Source of the DNA: a virus | DNA length: 64,000 nt | Direction: 5' to 3' (one strand) | IMG/VR virus record: IMGVR_UViG_3300043419_000459 | Span: 1-64,000 of that record | Part shown: in pieces, positions 1 to 9,191 of the stretch | Position numbering within the stretch: position 1 is the stretch's first letter | Layout: every line of letters starts with the position of its first letter | Made by a program: the position numbers and the translations under genes | Notes under the pieces: generated by a model | The model's input: only the letters and a program-made list of their open reading frames with translations | Databases searched by the model: none | What the model was told of the DNA's origin: nothing

Positions 1-43
1 ATTCATTTTTTGTCGTAAAAAGGCAAAGTAATTGTGTATTCAT
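1..43 (-). CDS. 5' end of a further gene, cut by the window edge
   Basis: An ATG lies one base after the TAA stop of the preceding 689-residue gene (TAAAATG), and the frame stays open to the edge, giving MNTQLLCLFTTKNE. The tight spacing matches the rest of the operon, so a real start is likely. Fourteen residues are too few to assign a function. Confidence 0.5.
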   Translation of the reverse strand, partial: MNTQLLCLFTTKNE

Positions 44-44
44 T

Positions 45-2114
45 TTATGCTACTCCATTTTTTCTTTTGAAACATTCTATTGTATCCTTATCCCACTTAT
101 ATACCGTATTAAATCTACCAGTTGCGCCGGTTTTACTTCTTTGTCTTTTTTCACCAATACGAATTTTTTCACCTTTATCATTTAAGAAATATGCAATTCT
201 TACTGAACCTGTAATTTGATTTTCTTTTGATAACTGAAATTGTTCTGCAGTAGAACCGAATTTTTTAATGAAATCACTCATATTATTTGTGTTCATACAA
301 CTTGATATAATCTTATCGTTAATTACACCAACACCACACACAACTTCAAACAAACCAGGATATGCAAATACACCGTGTTTATCACCCATTGAGCCACCCA
401 TATGGAATTTTTCTATAAAGTTTTGAGCATCCAAATATGTTCCCAATCCCACTTTTGAACCATCTTCAAGTTTAACTGGAACAGTGTCGAGTTGTTTCAA
501 TAATTTTCTTTCAACTGCAACGGAACGTTTTCTAATATCATCAATCTTTTTAGCAACTAAATAATCCAATCCATAATGGTTTTTCAAATCATCTACAACT
601 CTTCTATCTCCACTTGATAATGATTCTGGGTCAGTTTGTGCAACTTTCATTAAGTTTGCTATACCAGCTGGTAGTTTACCATATTTTTTTTCTATTGCTG
701 CTATTCTTGCTTTACCACTATTTGATTTATTTAAATCCAAAGCAATTTTTGAAAGTTCTTTTGGATTTTTTTTAGATAAGGCTTTTGCAGGTTCGGCAAC
801 CACACTCTTTAATTCATTTTCAATTTTATTTAAAGTTGCGGTTTGTTTATCTATTACTTTTTTCAAATTTTCACCATCAGCGGGTTTCATTTTACCCTCT
901 TTAACCAATTTATCTATTTCAACTTTTTTATTTTGTCCTTCCTTTTGGAATGATGATTGTGCAACGATTGCATCAAATGAATCTTTATCCGATGTGAACT
1001 TAATCATTAAATCTCCTGTCTTTGAATTATATACAAATTGAGAAGTATCTGATGGGTTAGCTCCTCCGCCACCTTGTGCAACTAATTTCAATGCAACTTC
1101 TTTTGGTATTTCTTTTCCGTTTGGTGCAAATATTTTGTTGGATTGTCTAACCATATCCATTTGTTGTGCTTTACCACCTTCATCTCCAAAGAAACCATTA
1201 ACCGTACAATCTTCTTCTTTCCAACCATTATTTTTAATACCTTGCTTTATATTTCTAGCTTTAATTAATCCACCATTAGCGGCCATCATTAGTCTTGATA
1301 ATTGACCATCTGATAATTTGTCAAACTTACCTTTACCCGCTGCTCTAAAATCTCTTAATTGTTTTGCATTTACACTTGGGACTGATTTTTCTTGTCCTGC
1401 AATACCAGTCTTATCCGTTGCTTCTAATAGTGCACCACCTTTTAAGTTATCATATAAGTGTAAAACTGCTGATACTAAATCTGTTTTATCATTTTCCAAT
1501 GCCCACTCACATACATCACATGAACCATTTTCATTTAACATCGAACCGGCATTACCTGGAGCTGCGCCTGCATCGTCTTCACTTTCTGCTTTATGATATC
1601 CTTTTTTGTAGAACATTTGTCTACTTTGTCCTGCCTCTATACTAATTCTATCTATTTCTTTTTTAATCTCTTGTGGATTTTTACCTTTTTCTGCCTTAGC
1701 ATTTGCTTTCTTTTCGGCATCACTTACTTTAATATCTGCCGCAGGTGCTGTTTTTTGTGCACCAACTTTTACAGCCGGTTTTCCAGCTGCAGGTTTGTCG
1801 GTAGTTGGTAATTTACCACCATTTGCTTTTTTAGCTTTTTCTACTTCCGCAGGTGTTGGTTTATCGTGTTTTGTGGAATCAAAGTTTTTTACAACATATA
1901 CATTACCCGTTTTCTTATTCTTAACTACATCATCTTCGTTCAAATAAGAAAAATACACTCTTGCTCTCTGTGCCATTTCGTTGGCATCGGAAACACCATT
2001 CTCTTTTAAGATTTCTGTTAATTTTGTAACTTGTTCCTCCTTTGTTAAATCGATAATACCATGTTCTACACGATATTCCAATTCTTTAAGGATTTCTTGA
2101 AAATTTATTGACAT
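45..2114 (-). CDS. Large putative capsid-internal or virion protein, unknown function
   Basis: A 689-residue protein not recognised as a named family. The first residues (MSINFQEILKELEY) form a short amphipathic helix containing LKE, the LxE-type site cut by T4 gp21-class head proteases, so it may be targeted to the prohead and trimmed. Residues ~85-160 are a Lys/Ala/Pro-rich linker, and a CDVC pair lies near residue 200. The middle and C-terminal parts are mixed charged helices with a globular Cys-containing region (LFEVVCGVGVIND). It follows a smaller protein with a similar N-terminus by 8 bases. The internal-protein role is inferred from the N-terminus only. Confidence 0.75.
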   Translation of the reverse strand: MSINFQEILKELEYRVEHGIIDLTKEEQVTKLTEILKENGVSDANEMAQRARVYFSYLNEDDVVKNKKTGNVYVVKNFDSTKHDKPTPAEVEKAKKANGGKLPTTDKPAAGKPAVKVGAQKTAPAADIKVSDAEKKANAKAEKGKNPQEIKKEIDRISIEAGQSRQMFYKKGYHKAESEDDAGAAPGNAGSMLNENGSCDVCEWALENDKTDLVSAVLHLYDNLKGGALLEATDKTGIAGQEKSVPSVNAKQLRDFRAAGKGKFDKLSDGQLSRLMMAANGGLIKARNIKQGIKNNGWKEEDCTVNGFFGDEGGKAQQMDMVRQSNKIFAPNGKEIPKEVALKLVAQGGGGANPSDTSQFVYNSKTGDLMIKFTSDKDSFDAIVAQSSFQKEGQNKKVEIDKLVKEGKMKPADGENLKKVIDKQTATLNKIENELKSVVAEPAKALSKKNPKELSKIALDLNKSNSGKARIAAIEKKYGKLPAGIANLMKVAQTDPESLSSGDRRVVDDLKNHYGLDYLVAKKIDDIRKRSVAVERKLLKQLDTVPVKLEDGSKVGLGTYLDAQNFIEKFHMGGSMGDKHGVFAYPGLFEVVCGVGVINDKIISSCMNTNNMSDFIKKFGSTAEQFQLSKENQITGSVRIAYFLNDKGEKIRIGEKRQRSKTGATGRFNTVYKWDKDTIECFKRKNGVA

Positions 2115-2122
2115 CTTTTATA

Positions 2123-2545
2123 TTATTTATCTTTTTTTTCTAACTTCTTCGATTGAGTTTCCAATGGAGTCACTACTTTATCAAATTCTTTTTCAGCTGC
2201 TTTTAAATCTGCATCCATTTTTTTCTGTTTTTCCTTACTCGCTTTACTATAATTATCTTTGTACGATTTACGAAAAGCATTCAATTTACTTTGAGCAGCT
2301 AATTTTTGTTTATGGAGAGTATCTAATTGTTTTTTTATCTTTGGGTCTACTGAATCTTTTGATTTTTCTTTATCATCAAATACAGATGTTCCTTTAATTT
2401 TAGAGGCCTGGCCCGCAGTTGTAGTTTTACCTGCAATTTTTACTTTTGTCGTAGGTCTTAACTTATGATTTTTACTGTAAGTATCAAATGCTTTTTTTGA
2501 TGCAAAGTCGATTTCTTTTAATGGTATTAAATCTACTAATTTCAT
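2123..2545 (-). CDS. Small lysine-rich putative internal head protein
   Basis: A 140-residue, strongly basic, Lys/Ser/Ala-rich protein with helical repeats in its second half. Its N-terminus (MKLVDLIPLKEIDF) is nearly the same as that of the 83-residue protein in the head module (MAKLINLIPVKEIKK), although the two genes are 42 kb apart and otherwise unrelated. This looks like a capsid-targeting peptide with an LKE cleavage site. A basic protein carried into the head with DNA would fit. The gene has its own ATATTTAT element 34 bases before the ATG. Confidence 0.7.
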   Translation of the reverse strand: MKLVDLIPLKEIDFASKKAFDTYSKNHKLRPTTKVKIAGKTTTAGQASKIKGTSVFDDKEKSKDSVDPKIKKQLDTLHKQKLAAQSKLNAFRKSYKDNYSKASKEKQKKMDADLKAAEKEFDKVVTPLETQSKKLEKKDK

Positions 2546-2579
2546 TGTATAGTCTTTCGTTTAGATATAATTATATGAT

Positions 2580-2587
2580 ATAAATAT
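2580..2587 (-). promoter_or_regulatory. ATATTTAT element before the 140-residue gene
   Basis: The core ATATTTAT (coding strand) lies 34 bases before the ATG at 2545, in a 48-base non-coding gap. Confidence 0.45.
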
Positions 2588-2593
2588 AATTTT

Positions 2594-3868
2594 TTAATGT
2601 ATAACCTCTAAATTGTTATAATTCTCTCCTTCTTCGATTTTTACCGGAAAACCACCCTTCTCCATTATCTCTCCAATGTCGTTTAAAAGATTTTCTCTTT
2701 CAATTGGATGTGTGTCTATAAGAAAGGCATCATAAGTATAAAGTATCATTTTTGACATTTTCCCCTCCAAATACTCCAACACTTCCCCAATCTTCATATA
2801 ATTGATTTCAGTCTCTAAGGATTGTAATAAGTAGTTGAATACCTTTTGTTCGTTGGGAGTTTCGATTCTATCAAATGGTATTTCTCTTTTGTATAAGAGT
2901 GTCGTAAGTTTTCCCGAAATGACGAACCTTTGGTATAATCCCTTAATATATTCGTCTACCTTTTGAAAGAATGGAATCCCCCGAGCATTATCGTCTAATC
3001 CCCCATAAAGGTATGTAAAGGTTATTTTCTTTGCCGTCTCCACATCACACCCATAAAGATTTGCAAGGTGTTGGTGAGCCGTAGTCCCTTTTGGAAACTC
3101 ATACCCAACCATCTTTGCAATCAAACGAATGTGATATGACTCATAGTCAAATTGAATTAGGGTACCGTGTGGATGACGACTAATAAACATTTCTCTCGTT
3201 CCATCGGATTTCTTTAACGCAGAGTAATTGACATTAAGATGACGATTGGATGGCCTACCTGTAATAGTGTATGGATTGTACTGAGTGTAGACGATATCGT
3301 TTTTTCGCAGGTATTGCTCGTTGAAGTTAAAACTATCAATAAATTTTTCTCTAACGACTTTTACCCCAGCCCCTTCCAACCTTCCCAATATGGTGATTGC
3401 TGATGTATATTTTCTATACCATTCTTGTCTTTTACTGATATTTGGGATTGTCCTAAGTATTTCCAACCATTTCATTAAAGGTACACAATCATTCAACTCC
3501 TTAAAGTCGTTTCTATACCCCCTATAAACCGATTCTACGACCTCATTAAATATAAATGGTTTCCCATACTCTTCAAAGTAAACCCACTCATAATCCAATC
3601 CTTGTGTATTTAAATACCTATTGTCTAAAACTAACGTATTTACGTGCACTAATTTTGATATGTCGAATTTGTCTAATTTTTTTGCATCTATGTGATTGAA
3701 ATTCATAATACCATCTTCACCATTTGGTTGTCTAAAATATATAAAAGATAAACGACTACCCAATGGATGTGCTCTATGAGAACTCCACACAGGAATTATA
3801 AGGTCAATATTTACATTTCCACCCAAAAAAGAAAGTAGGGTAGACTTATCTTCAATTAGATTAATCAT
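2594..3868 (-). CDS. Miniature family-A DNA polymerase-like protein
   Basis: A 424-residue protein with the ordered signature of Pol I-type (family A) polymerases: TGR at 203-205 followed by NRHLNVN (the TGRxSSxxPNLQN motif), motif A around Asp241 (QFDYESYHIRLIA), motif B at ~280-289 (KKITFTYLYGG) and motif C around Asp380 (YTYDAFLID). Both catalytic Asp residues are present. The usual His-Asp-Glu of motif C reads Tyr-Asp-Ala, and the fingers between A and B are short. The first ~140 residues resemble a remnant 3'-5' exonuclease without a clear active site. T4-type phages normally replicate with a family-B enzyme encoded among replication genes, so both the family and the location among virion genes are unusual. 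Activity is not shown. Confidence 0.75.
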   Translation of the reverse strand: MINLIEDKSTLLSFLGGNVNIDLIIPVWSSHRAHPLGSRLSFIYFRQPNGEDGIMNFNHIDAKKLDKFDISKLVHVNTLVLDNRYLNTQGLDYEWVYFEEYGKPFIFNEVVESVYRGYRNDFKELNDCVPLMKWLEILRTIPNISKRQEWYRKYTSAITILGRLEGAGVKVVREKFIDSFNFNEQYLRKNDIVYTQYNPYTITGRPSNRHLNVNYSALKKSDGTREMFISRHPHGTLIQFDYESYHIRLIAKMVGYEFPKGTTAHQHLANLYGCDVETAKKITFTYLYGGLDDNARGIPFFQKVDEYIKGLYQRFVISGKLTTLLYKREIPFDRIETPNEQKVFNYLLQSLETEINYMKIGEVLEYLEGKMSKMILYTYDAFLIDTHPIERENLLNDIGEIMEKGGFPVKIEEGENYNNLEVIH

Positions 3869-3907
3869 ACCCTACTAATATACTAAAAATATTTTGATTT
3901 ACAAAAT

Positions 3908-4684
3908 TTATTCTCCCCAATGCTTTTCACGTAATTCGTAAATATCAATCGGTTCTCTCTTCATTTGGTTACCCGGTTTGAAATATGCTCCTTTCTTTAA
4001 ATAACCACCTAAGAAATTTCTTCTCATTCTTGTAGTATCTTTATTCGGGTCAGAACCATGTACAACGTGTGAGTGTAAAAGTGCAACTTGTCCTTTTTTC
4101 AAATGTCCTTCTACTTTACGGAAATCATGACCCTCTGGCATTACACAACTGATACCTCTCTCACTTCTCCAATTTGCAGTGTTTGTTGCTTTTCTTTCTT
4201 CATTATCTTCCATTGGTAAAACTGGTAATCTATGTGAACCTTCATAGTTCCATACTGCCCCATTTTCAGGGTCGTGATTATCTAATGCCAATGCAGTGTT
4301 AATAATTTCGTTGTGGCCACATCCTGTGTAGAATGCATTCTGATGTTGGTCTCTACCTAATTCACCTTTTGGTTTGAAATATGCCCAAGTTTGCATTCCC
4401 ACTATATCACCTTCCATAAGAAATTCCATTGCTTCAATCAATTTAGGATGTGCAAACAATGCTTCTAATTTAGAAGATAATTTGTGTGGATACATGAATG
4501 GTTCATATTCCTGCCATTTTTCAGGTTCAGCTGCATTTCTTTCCAAACGCAATCTATTTAATTCTTCATTAACTTCATCAACTTCTGATTCGGTAAGTAA
4601 TTCCAATACCGTCCAACCTCTATATCTCCAATCAAATGTCATTTGTTGGATTTCTTCGGCGGTAAGATGTTTAAATTTTGACAT
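3908..4684 (-). CDS. Phytanoyl-CoA dioxygenase (PhyH)-like Fe(II)/2-oxoglutarate oxygenase
   Basis: A 258-residue protein with the PhyH pattern: N-terminal helix and WRYRGWTVLE, a DQHQNAFYTG stretch where the first metal ligands belong, a central NHDPENGAVWNYEGSH segment typical of the family, and a distal HSHVVHGSDPN with a following Arg for the 2-oxoglutarate carboxylate (TRMRRN). The usual HxD of the iron triad is HQN here: Asp is replaced by Asn or lost. Family members hydroxylate small molecules or side chains. The substrate is unknown; modification of a virion component, sugar or metabolite is possible. The gene sits alone between the baseplate genes and the polymerase-like gene. Confidence 0.8.
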   Translation of the reverse strand: MSKFKHLTAEEIQQMTFDWRYRGWTVLELLTESEVDEVNEELNRLRLERNAAEPEKWQEYEPFMYPHKLSSKLEALFAHPKLIEAMEFLMEGDIVGMQTWAYFKPKGELGRDQHQNAFYTGCGHNEIINTALALDNHDPENGAVWNYEGSHRLPVLPMEDNEERKATNTANWRSERGISCVMPEGHDFRKVEGHLKKGQVALLHSHVVHGSDPNKDTTRMRRNFLGGYLKKGAYFKPGNQMKREPIDIYELREKHWGE

Positions 4685-4737
4685 AACTTTATTTTGTTTA
4701 TAATTAAATATATGATTTTATTTTTATTTTTCCAAAT

Positions 4738-5112
4738 TTATTTATAGAATTGTAATAAGTTTGGTAAATATAAACCTATGTTTTTAATTTTATCCGATGC
4801 TATTGAAATCGATGTACCATTTGATGCTACTACACCAATATCAGTTATAGTACCATTATTCGAATATACTGCCGATTTAGGGCCGGTGATTCTCCATCGT
4901 ATTTCTTCCAATGTCCAATATGGATTTTCTAATAACGAATTATATTCTTCCAAATCTATTTCAAAAACAAAAGAATTTGAATCATTTACTCTTTGTGTAA
5001 AATATCTATTTATAAATCCATTTTCGTAATCAATATCAATTGGAGATGGTACAATCGTTTTTGGAAAATCCAATGAATACAATTCTTTATTCTTTATTAA
5101 ATCTTTATACAT
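4738..5112 (-). CDS. Small putative baseplate/virion protein
   Basis: A 124-residue predicted beta-rich protein (FVFEIDLEEYNSLLENPYW, then RWRITGPKSAVYSNNGTITDIG). It starts one base after the hub-like gene ends, so the two are translationally coupled. No family was recognised; position in the baseplate block suggests a structural role. Confidence 0.65.
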   Translation of the reverse strand: MYKDLIKNKELYSLDFPKTIVPSPIDIDYENGFINRYFTQRVNDSNSFVFEIDLEEYNSLLENPYWTLEEIRWRITGPKSAVYSNNGTITDIGVVASNGTSISIASDKIKNIGLYLPNLLQFYK

Positions 5113-5113
5113 T

Positions 5114-7396
5114 TTATTCTGTTTTTAATAAATAACCAGCTTCAATTGTTGTTTTCCAACCACTCTCATCAATACCTTGTTTTACATTTAATATTTGAAA
5201 ATACCCATTTCTATTGTATATTTCCGGTATACCATCTATTTGAAAATATTCACCACAACTAAATCCGGCCATTCCGTCTATTTCTAATGTTATTTCCAAA
5301 TATGTCAATGCGGTAGAATTGGCAGGTGTTTTTGGTAGTAAATATAATTGAATTAACCCACTATCTTTATATATTAAATTTTGTATACCCTTTGCATTTT
5401 TAAATTTTACATATTTACTGGTTATAGATTCTTTTAATTTTTTAGTTTGTTCTTCATCGGATTTTTTCTTATCCTCTTCTTCTTTTTTCTTTTCGGCAGG
5501 AGATTGATTCTTTTTTTTATTTTCTTCCTTCTTTAATCCACCTTTTACTATGGTGACTTCCATATCGTTTACTGAAAAATATCCATCTGCGTTTTTTGCA
5601 TATGAGAGGTCAGCCGATATATAATTATCTATTTCTTTCGATGCATCCGTATTTGTTCCTTTGTTCCCTTTAGCAATTGCAAGTTGGGTTGAGTATAATG
5701 CTTGTGCTTGCATTAGTGTACTCATTTCCATATTAAAATTAAAATTTTTAACTATGGATTCTTTTGCACCTATTTTAAATCTATGTGTTGTTGGTTTTTC
5801 CGATGAAGATGTGGTTTTTGGTAATGGTTGAAAAATTTTTCTATCAATAATTTCCAAAGAAGTTTGCCCTTGTACATCTTCTTTTTTTTGTAATTCCAAA
5901 TTACACATCCCCAACATACAATTTTGTATAGTCGATAATACCGAATTTATTACATCTGCTATATTATTTGCATTATCAAATATTTCTATAAATCTATTAT
6001 AATTAAAAAATACATTTAATAAATTTCCTGTGTTTGATTTTACTGCAATTTCCGTATTATCGTTTGTATTTTTTATTTTTATATCATTTGTTTTTATACT
6101 TTCACCGGTACTAAAATTATAAATTTGAGAATCACTTAGATTAAAAGATTTTTCGTTTATTTTACCATCAATTCCAGGTTCATCATATGCTAATATAATT
6201 CTATTTTCCTTTCCACCATTAGCCAATCTCACTTCTGGTAATTTACCAGGAAATATAATAGATTCATCGGTTGATATTAGATTTGGATTTGAATTTACAG
6301 GAATTATTTTTTTTCCATCATATTCATAATTTACCGAAATTATTTCTGACAATGGATTTGTTAATTTTAAGTTATTTATTATTTCAATTATAACTTTCAT
6401 TGAAATATATGGTATTTTTGAAACTATGGTACTACTTTGTTTTTCATTTGTTATACCATAATTAAAGAATTCATTTTTCCAAATATTATCATCTTTAAAG
6501 ATATTTGTTTCAAAATCAGGTCTACCAAAGTCTGCTGCAATTTTTGAAATAAAGGATTTATAAGTTGTTATCTTTTTTTCATTTTTTTTCAATGTAAGGG
6601 CCGATTCTTTTGCAGATTTTAAAGCGGGCCATAATTGTAATTCATTTCCACTAGACACTTCTATACTTACTTCATATGTACCATCTTCGGTTGGTGAATA
6701 ATTGAAATTTGTTACTCTACCAACCATATAATCATATTCACCCTCAGTTTCTTTTAGTATTTTTTTATAACTATCTTTTTTAGTATTTTCTAAAAATAAA
6801 TCAGAATAATCTTTTTTATAAGTTTCAAAATTTTTCTTTGCAAATAAATTTTTATCTATTGTAACATTTTTGAAAGCGCCAGAAAATGCACCTTTTTTTG
6901 TAGAACTACTCCACCCGTATTCCAATACAACATTCATAGATGGTCTCAAAAAAAACAATTCAAACATTTCCAATTGTTTTAATGTAAATATTTTGACTTT
7001 AACTTGTGCCGTTTTTAAGGTATTGTTACCACCATCGGTGTCTATCTCTATACTTTCTATAATTGGTGTAGATACTCTTCTATTTTTTTCACCTTCTACC
7101 TTTATTTCTTTTCCGTTTAAATCGTAACCAACTATTGTTTCTCCCGATTGATATAATTTCGAAACATCTGTGGTATTTGTAATTACACATCCATAATATG
7201 TAGTTGCGTCTTTTCCGTATTCTTGATTTATAAATAAATTTTTAATTTCTTCAGTAGTCTTATTTTTTAAAACAACGGCACCACTAGACATTATTGCAAA
7301 AGGAGATAATGTAGTAATATAATTTCTATCCGATTCTCTTTCTTTTAATTTCTCTACTGTCCACTCTTCAAGTGGCTTTATAAATGGAAATGGCAT
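5114..7396 (-). CDS. Baseplate hub-like protein (gp27/gpD-type candidate)
   Basis: A 760-residue protein. Residues ~110-165 contain alternating strands and the segment LEMFELFFLRPSMNVVLEYGWSS, a pattern seen in hub proteins of contractile tails, followed by long beta-rich stretches. A Lys/Glu-rich linker (~residues 620-660) precedes a C-terminal domain with GEYFQIDGIPEIYNRNGYFQ and GWKTTIEAGYLL, typical of hub OB/barrel domains that end in a tail-tube-like strand. It lies directly downstream of the LysM-like gp53-type gene. The assignment rests on pattern and position; a T4 gp27 equivalent is the best guess. Confidence 0.6.
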   Translation of the reverse strand: MPFPFIKPLEEWTVEKLKERESDRNYITTLSPFAIMSSGAVVLKNKTTEEIKNLFINQEYGKDATTYYGCVITNTTDVSKLYQSGETIVGYDLNGKEIKVEGEKNRRVSTPIIESIEIDTDGGNNTLKTAQVKVKIFTLKQLEMFELFFLRPSMNVVLEYGWSSSTKKGAFSGAFKNVTIDKNLFAKKNFETYKKDYSDLFLENTKKDSYKKILKETEGEYDYMVGRVTNFNYSPTEDGTYEVSIEVSSGNELQLWPALKSAKESALTLKKNEKKITTYKSFISKIAADFGRPDFETNIFKDDNIWKNEFFNYGITNEKQSSTIVSKIPYISMKVIIEIINNLKLTNPLSEIISVNYEYDGKKIIPVNSNPNLISTDESIIFPGKLPEVRLANGGKENRIILAYDEPGIDGKINEKSFNLSDSQIYNFSTGESIKTNDIKIKNTNDNTEIAVKSNTGNLLNVFFNYNRFIEIFDNANNIADVINSVLSTIQNCMLGMCNLELQKKEDVQGQTSLEIIDRKIFQPLPKTTSSSEKPTTHRFKIGAKESIVKNFNFNMEMSTLMQAQALYSTQLAIAKGNKGTNTDASKEIDNYISADLSYAKNADGYFSVNDMEVTIVKGGLKKEENKKKNQSPAEKKKEEEDKKKSDEEQTKKLKESITSKYVKFKNAKGIQNLIYKDSGLIQLYLLPKTPANSTALTYLEITLEIDGMAGFSCGEYFQIDGIPEIYNRNGYFQILNVKQGIDESGWKTTIEAGYLLKTE

Positions 7397-7402
7397 AACC
7401 TA

Positions 7403-7705
7403 TTATTTATTTATTTTTTCAAAGTCATTCAAAATCTTTGATAAATTTGATGGTATTCTCATTTGAGTACCAGGTGTGATTGATAACGATGCATCATTTA
7501 AATTATTTGCAGTTGCTATTATCCACCAAAGTGTTTTATCATTATAGTATTTTGATGCAAGTATATCCAATCTATCACTTGATTCTGATATTATATATAA
7601 ATCGTCATCCGATGGTTTTATTTTCGGATAAATGATACTACTTAAATATTTTTTCTTTGTACCTTTGGTAGTAAATGTATTTGTATATTGATATCTGTTT
7701 GGCAT
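7403..7705 (-). CDS. LysM-like baseplate protein (gp53/gpX-type)
   Basis: A 100-residue protein whose core, SDRLDILASKYYNDKTLWWIIATANN followed by PGTQMRIP, is the LysM-like fold of small baseplate proteins that clamp the hub or tube initiator (T4 gp53 C-terminus, P2 gpX class). It overlaps the start of the upstream 480-residue gene's stop by one base and is followed by the hub-like gene, the usual neighbourhood of this family. Confidence 0.75.
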   Translation of the reverse strand: MPNRYQYTNTFTTKGTKKKYLSSIIYPKIKPSDDDLYIISESSDRLDILASKYYNDKTLWWIIATANNLNDASLSITPGTQMRIPSNLSKILNDFEKINK

Positions 7706-9147
7706 TATTTCTCTTTGGTTTCTTCAATTACAAATGGTGCTTTAATGTCACGATTTTTATTATACTGACTATTTGGTGTTTTGCCATCCGATTCATATGA
7801 TATCCCATCAAAATTATATTTGTATCTAGTAATACCACCTTTATCGGTTTCCGTTTTATGATTTTCTATGATTTTCATACTAATTGACACATCTATTACG
7901 GATGGATATAATGTAGTATCATTTTTTACACCAAAAATGGTTTGTAATGGGTCGCGACCATCTTGCCCACCATTTGGGTCTGCGGATGGCCATACCGTAT
8001 TATCTTCCACCGAAAACGATAAATTTTCTATATATCCATAAACATTTTTATACATATCACCGATTGTAAGATATACTAAATTTGGAGAAAATGCAAATTG
8101 TGATGTTTGTGTATCTCCACCATATTTCATTTCGGAAATTTCTTCATATGGAAATGCTAACGATTTAAGATAATTTATCTTTTTAATCATTACTCCCTTT
8201 TCTTTTACAGTGGTATAATGTAATTTTAAATTAAATTTTAAACTTCGTTCTACACCCTGATATCTATTTACTTTAAAAGGTGACCCTATATATCTAAAAT
8301 TTGTCCATTCCGTTTGAATGTCTTCACTTAAACCGGTAACAGAACCTGCAAATGGAATAGTGCTTGAGTTACCTTGTTTTCTAAATAATACCCAAACTTG
8401 ATTTGCTACTCTAAACTTTTCTATATCGGTTTCTAAACCAGTAATAGTATCATATTTTTCTACCGTATTAATATAAGAATTTCCCCCATCCCAACCTGCC
8501 TTTTCATCAGGACTCCTCAATTTTAATGTTTTCTTTATATCTCCGGTAATAAGTTCCACTGCTGGTGCTGGATATTTTGGAAGAGATGTTGTTGTAACTT
8601 CTTTATATTCACTAAATTTGTTGGTAGTTTGTAGTGGTTTTCCTCCTAATTCGGTTCTGTTAAACAAATCACCATACCCCTTTGCTGGTAGTTTCTTTTT
8701 TAACTCTTTTGCTAATTTTTTTATGGCAGCTGGGGAACCTACTTTATTTAAGGTTTGTTGTGCTATGTTTGTTGCAACTCCCGCAGGTGATGATGCTCCT
8801 TGCTTTATAGTTCCGATGATAGAATTTGGAGAAGGTGCTTCTTTTACAAAATATTTTCTACCCTCTTCAATTGAGTCTCTTAATAATGCGGTTGTAACTG
8901 CTGGTAAACTTATTGGTTTTCTAAAAAAAGCAGTTCCTTTAAATATTGTATCCGATGGTCTATTTGCCGAACCACCCAATGCACCACCTACTTGATTTCC
9001 AATTATATCTCCAATTTTATTTGGTGAAGATGTTATCAATGCAGCTGCTCTTGGTGGATTTATAAATCCCCTACTTTCTATTCGGATATTTTCTTTTCCG
9101 TATAGTTCCTTTTTTTGTGATTTGAATAAATCCTGTATTGTTGCCAT
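7705..9147 (-). CDS. Baseplate protein, possible tube initiator
   Basis: A 480-residue protein. Residues ~1-170 are flexible, rich in Ala, Gly and Pro; the C-terminal half is beta-rich, with SLKFNLKLHY, INYLKSLAFPYEE, NLVYLTIGDMYKNVYGYIENLSFSVED and VIDVSISMKIIE. This strand/helix order resembles tail-tube-like initiator proteins that carry a LysM partner (gp48/gp54 or Afp7 class), consistent with the LysM-like gene directly downstream and the tape-measure gene directly upstream. The precise T4 counterpart is uncertain. Confidence 0.6.
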   Translation of the reverse strand: MATIQDLFKSQKKELYGKENIRIESRGFINPPRAAALITSSPNKIGDIIGNQVGGALGGSANRPSDTIFKGTAFFRKPISLPAVTTALLRDSIEEGRKYFVKEAPSPNSIIGTIKQGASSPAGVATNIAQQTLNKVGSPAAIKKLAKELKKKLPAKGYGDLFNRTELGGKPLQTTNKFSEYKEVTTTSLPKYPAPAVELITGDIKKTLKLRSPDEKAGWDGGNSYINTVEKYDTITGLETDIEKFRVANQVWVLFRKQGNSSTIPFAGSVTGLSEDIQTEWTNFRYIGSPFKVNRYQGVERSLKFNLKLHYTTVKEKGVMIKKINYLKSLAFPYEEISEMKYGGDTQTSQFAFSPNLVYLTIGDMYKNVYGYIENLSFSVEDNTVWPSADPNGGQDGRDPLQTIFGVKNDTTLYPSVIDVSISMKIIENHKTETDKGGITRYKYNFDGISYESDGKTPNSQYNKNRDIKAPFVIEETKEK

Positions 9148-9169
9148 TTATGAATAGTAGTATTTAGTT

Positions 9170-9177
9170 ATAAATAT
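9170..9177 (-). promoter_or_regulatory. ATATTTAT element before the tube-initiator-like gene
   Basis: The core lies 22 bases before the ATG at 9147. The sequence after it, AACTAAATA, is also found after the element at 35262. Confidence 0.45.
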
Positions 9178-9191
9178 CTTTATTCTAAATA

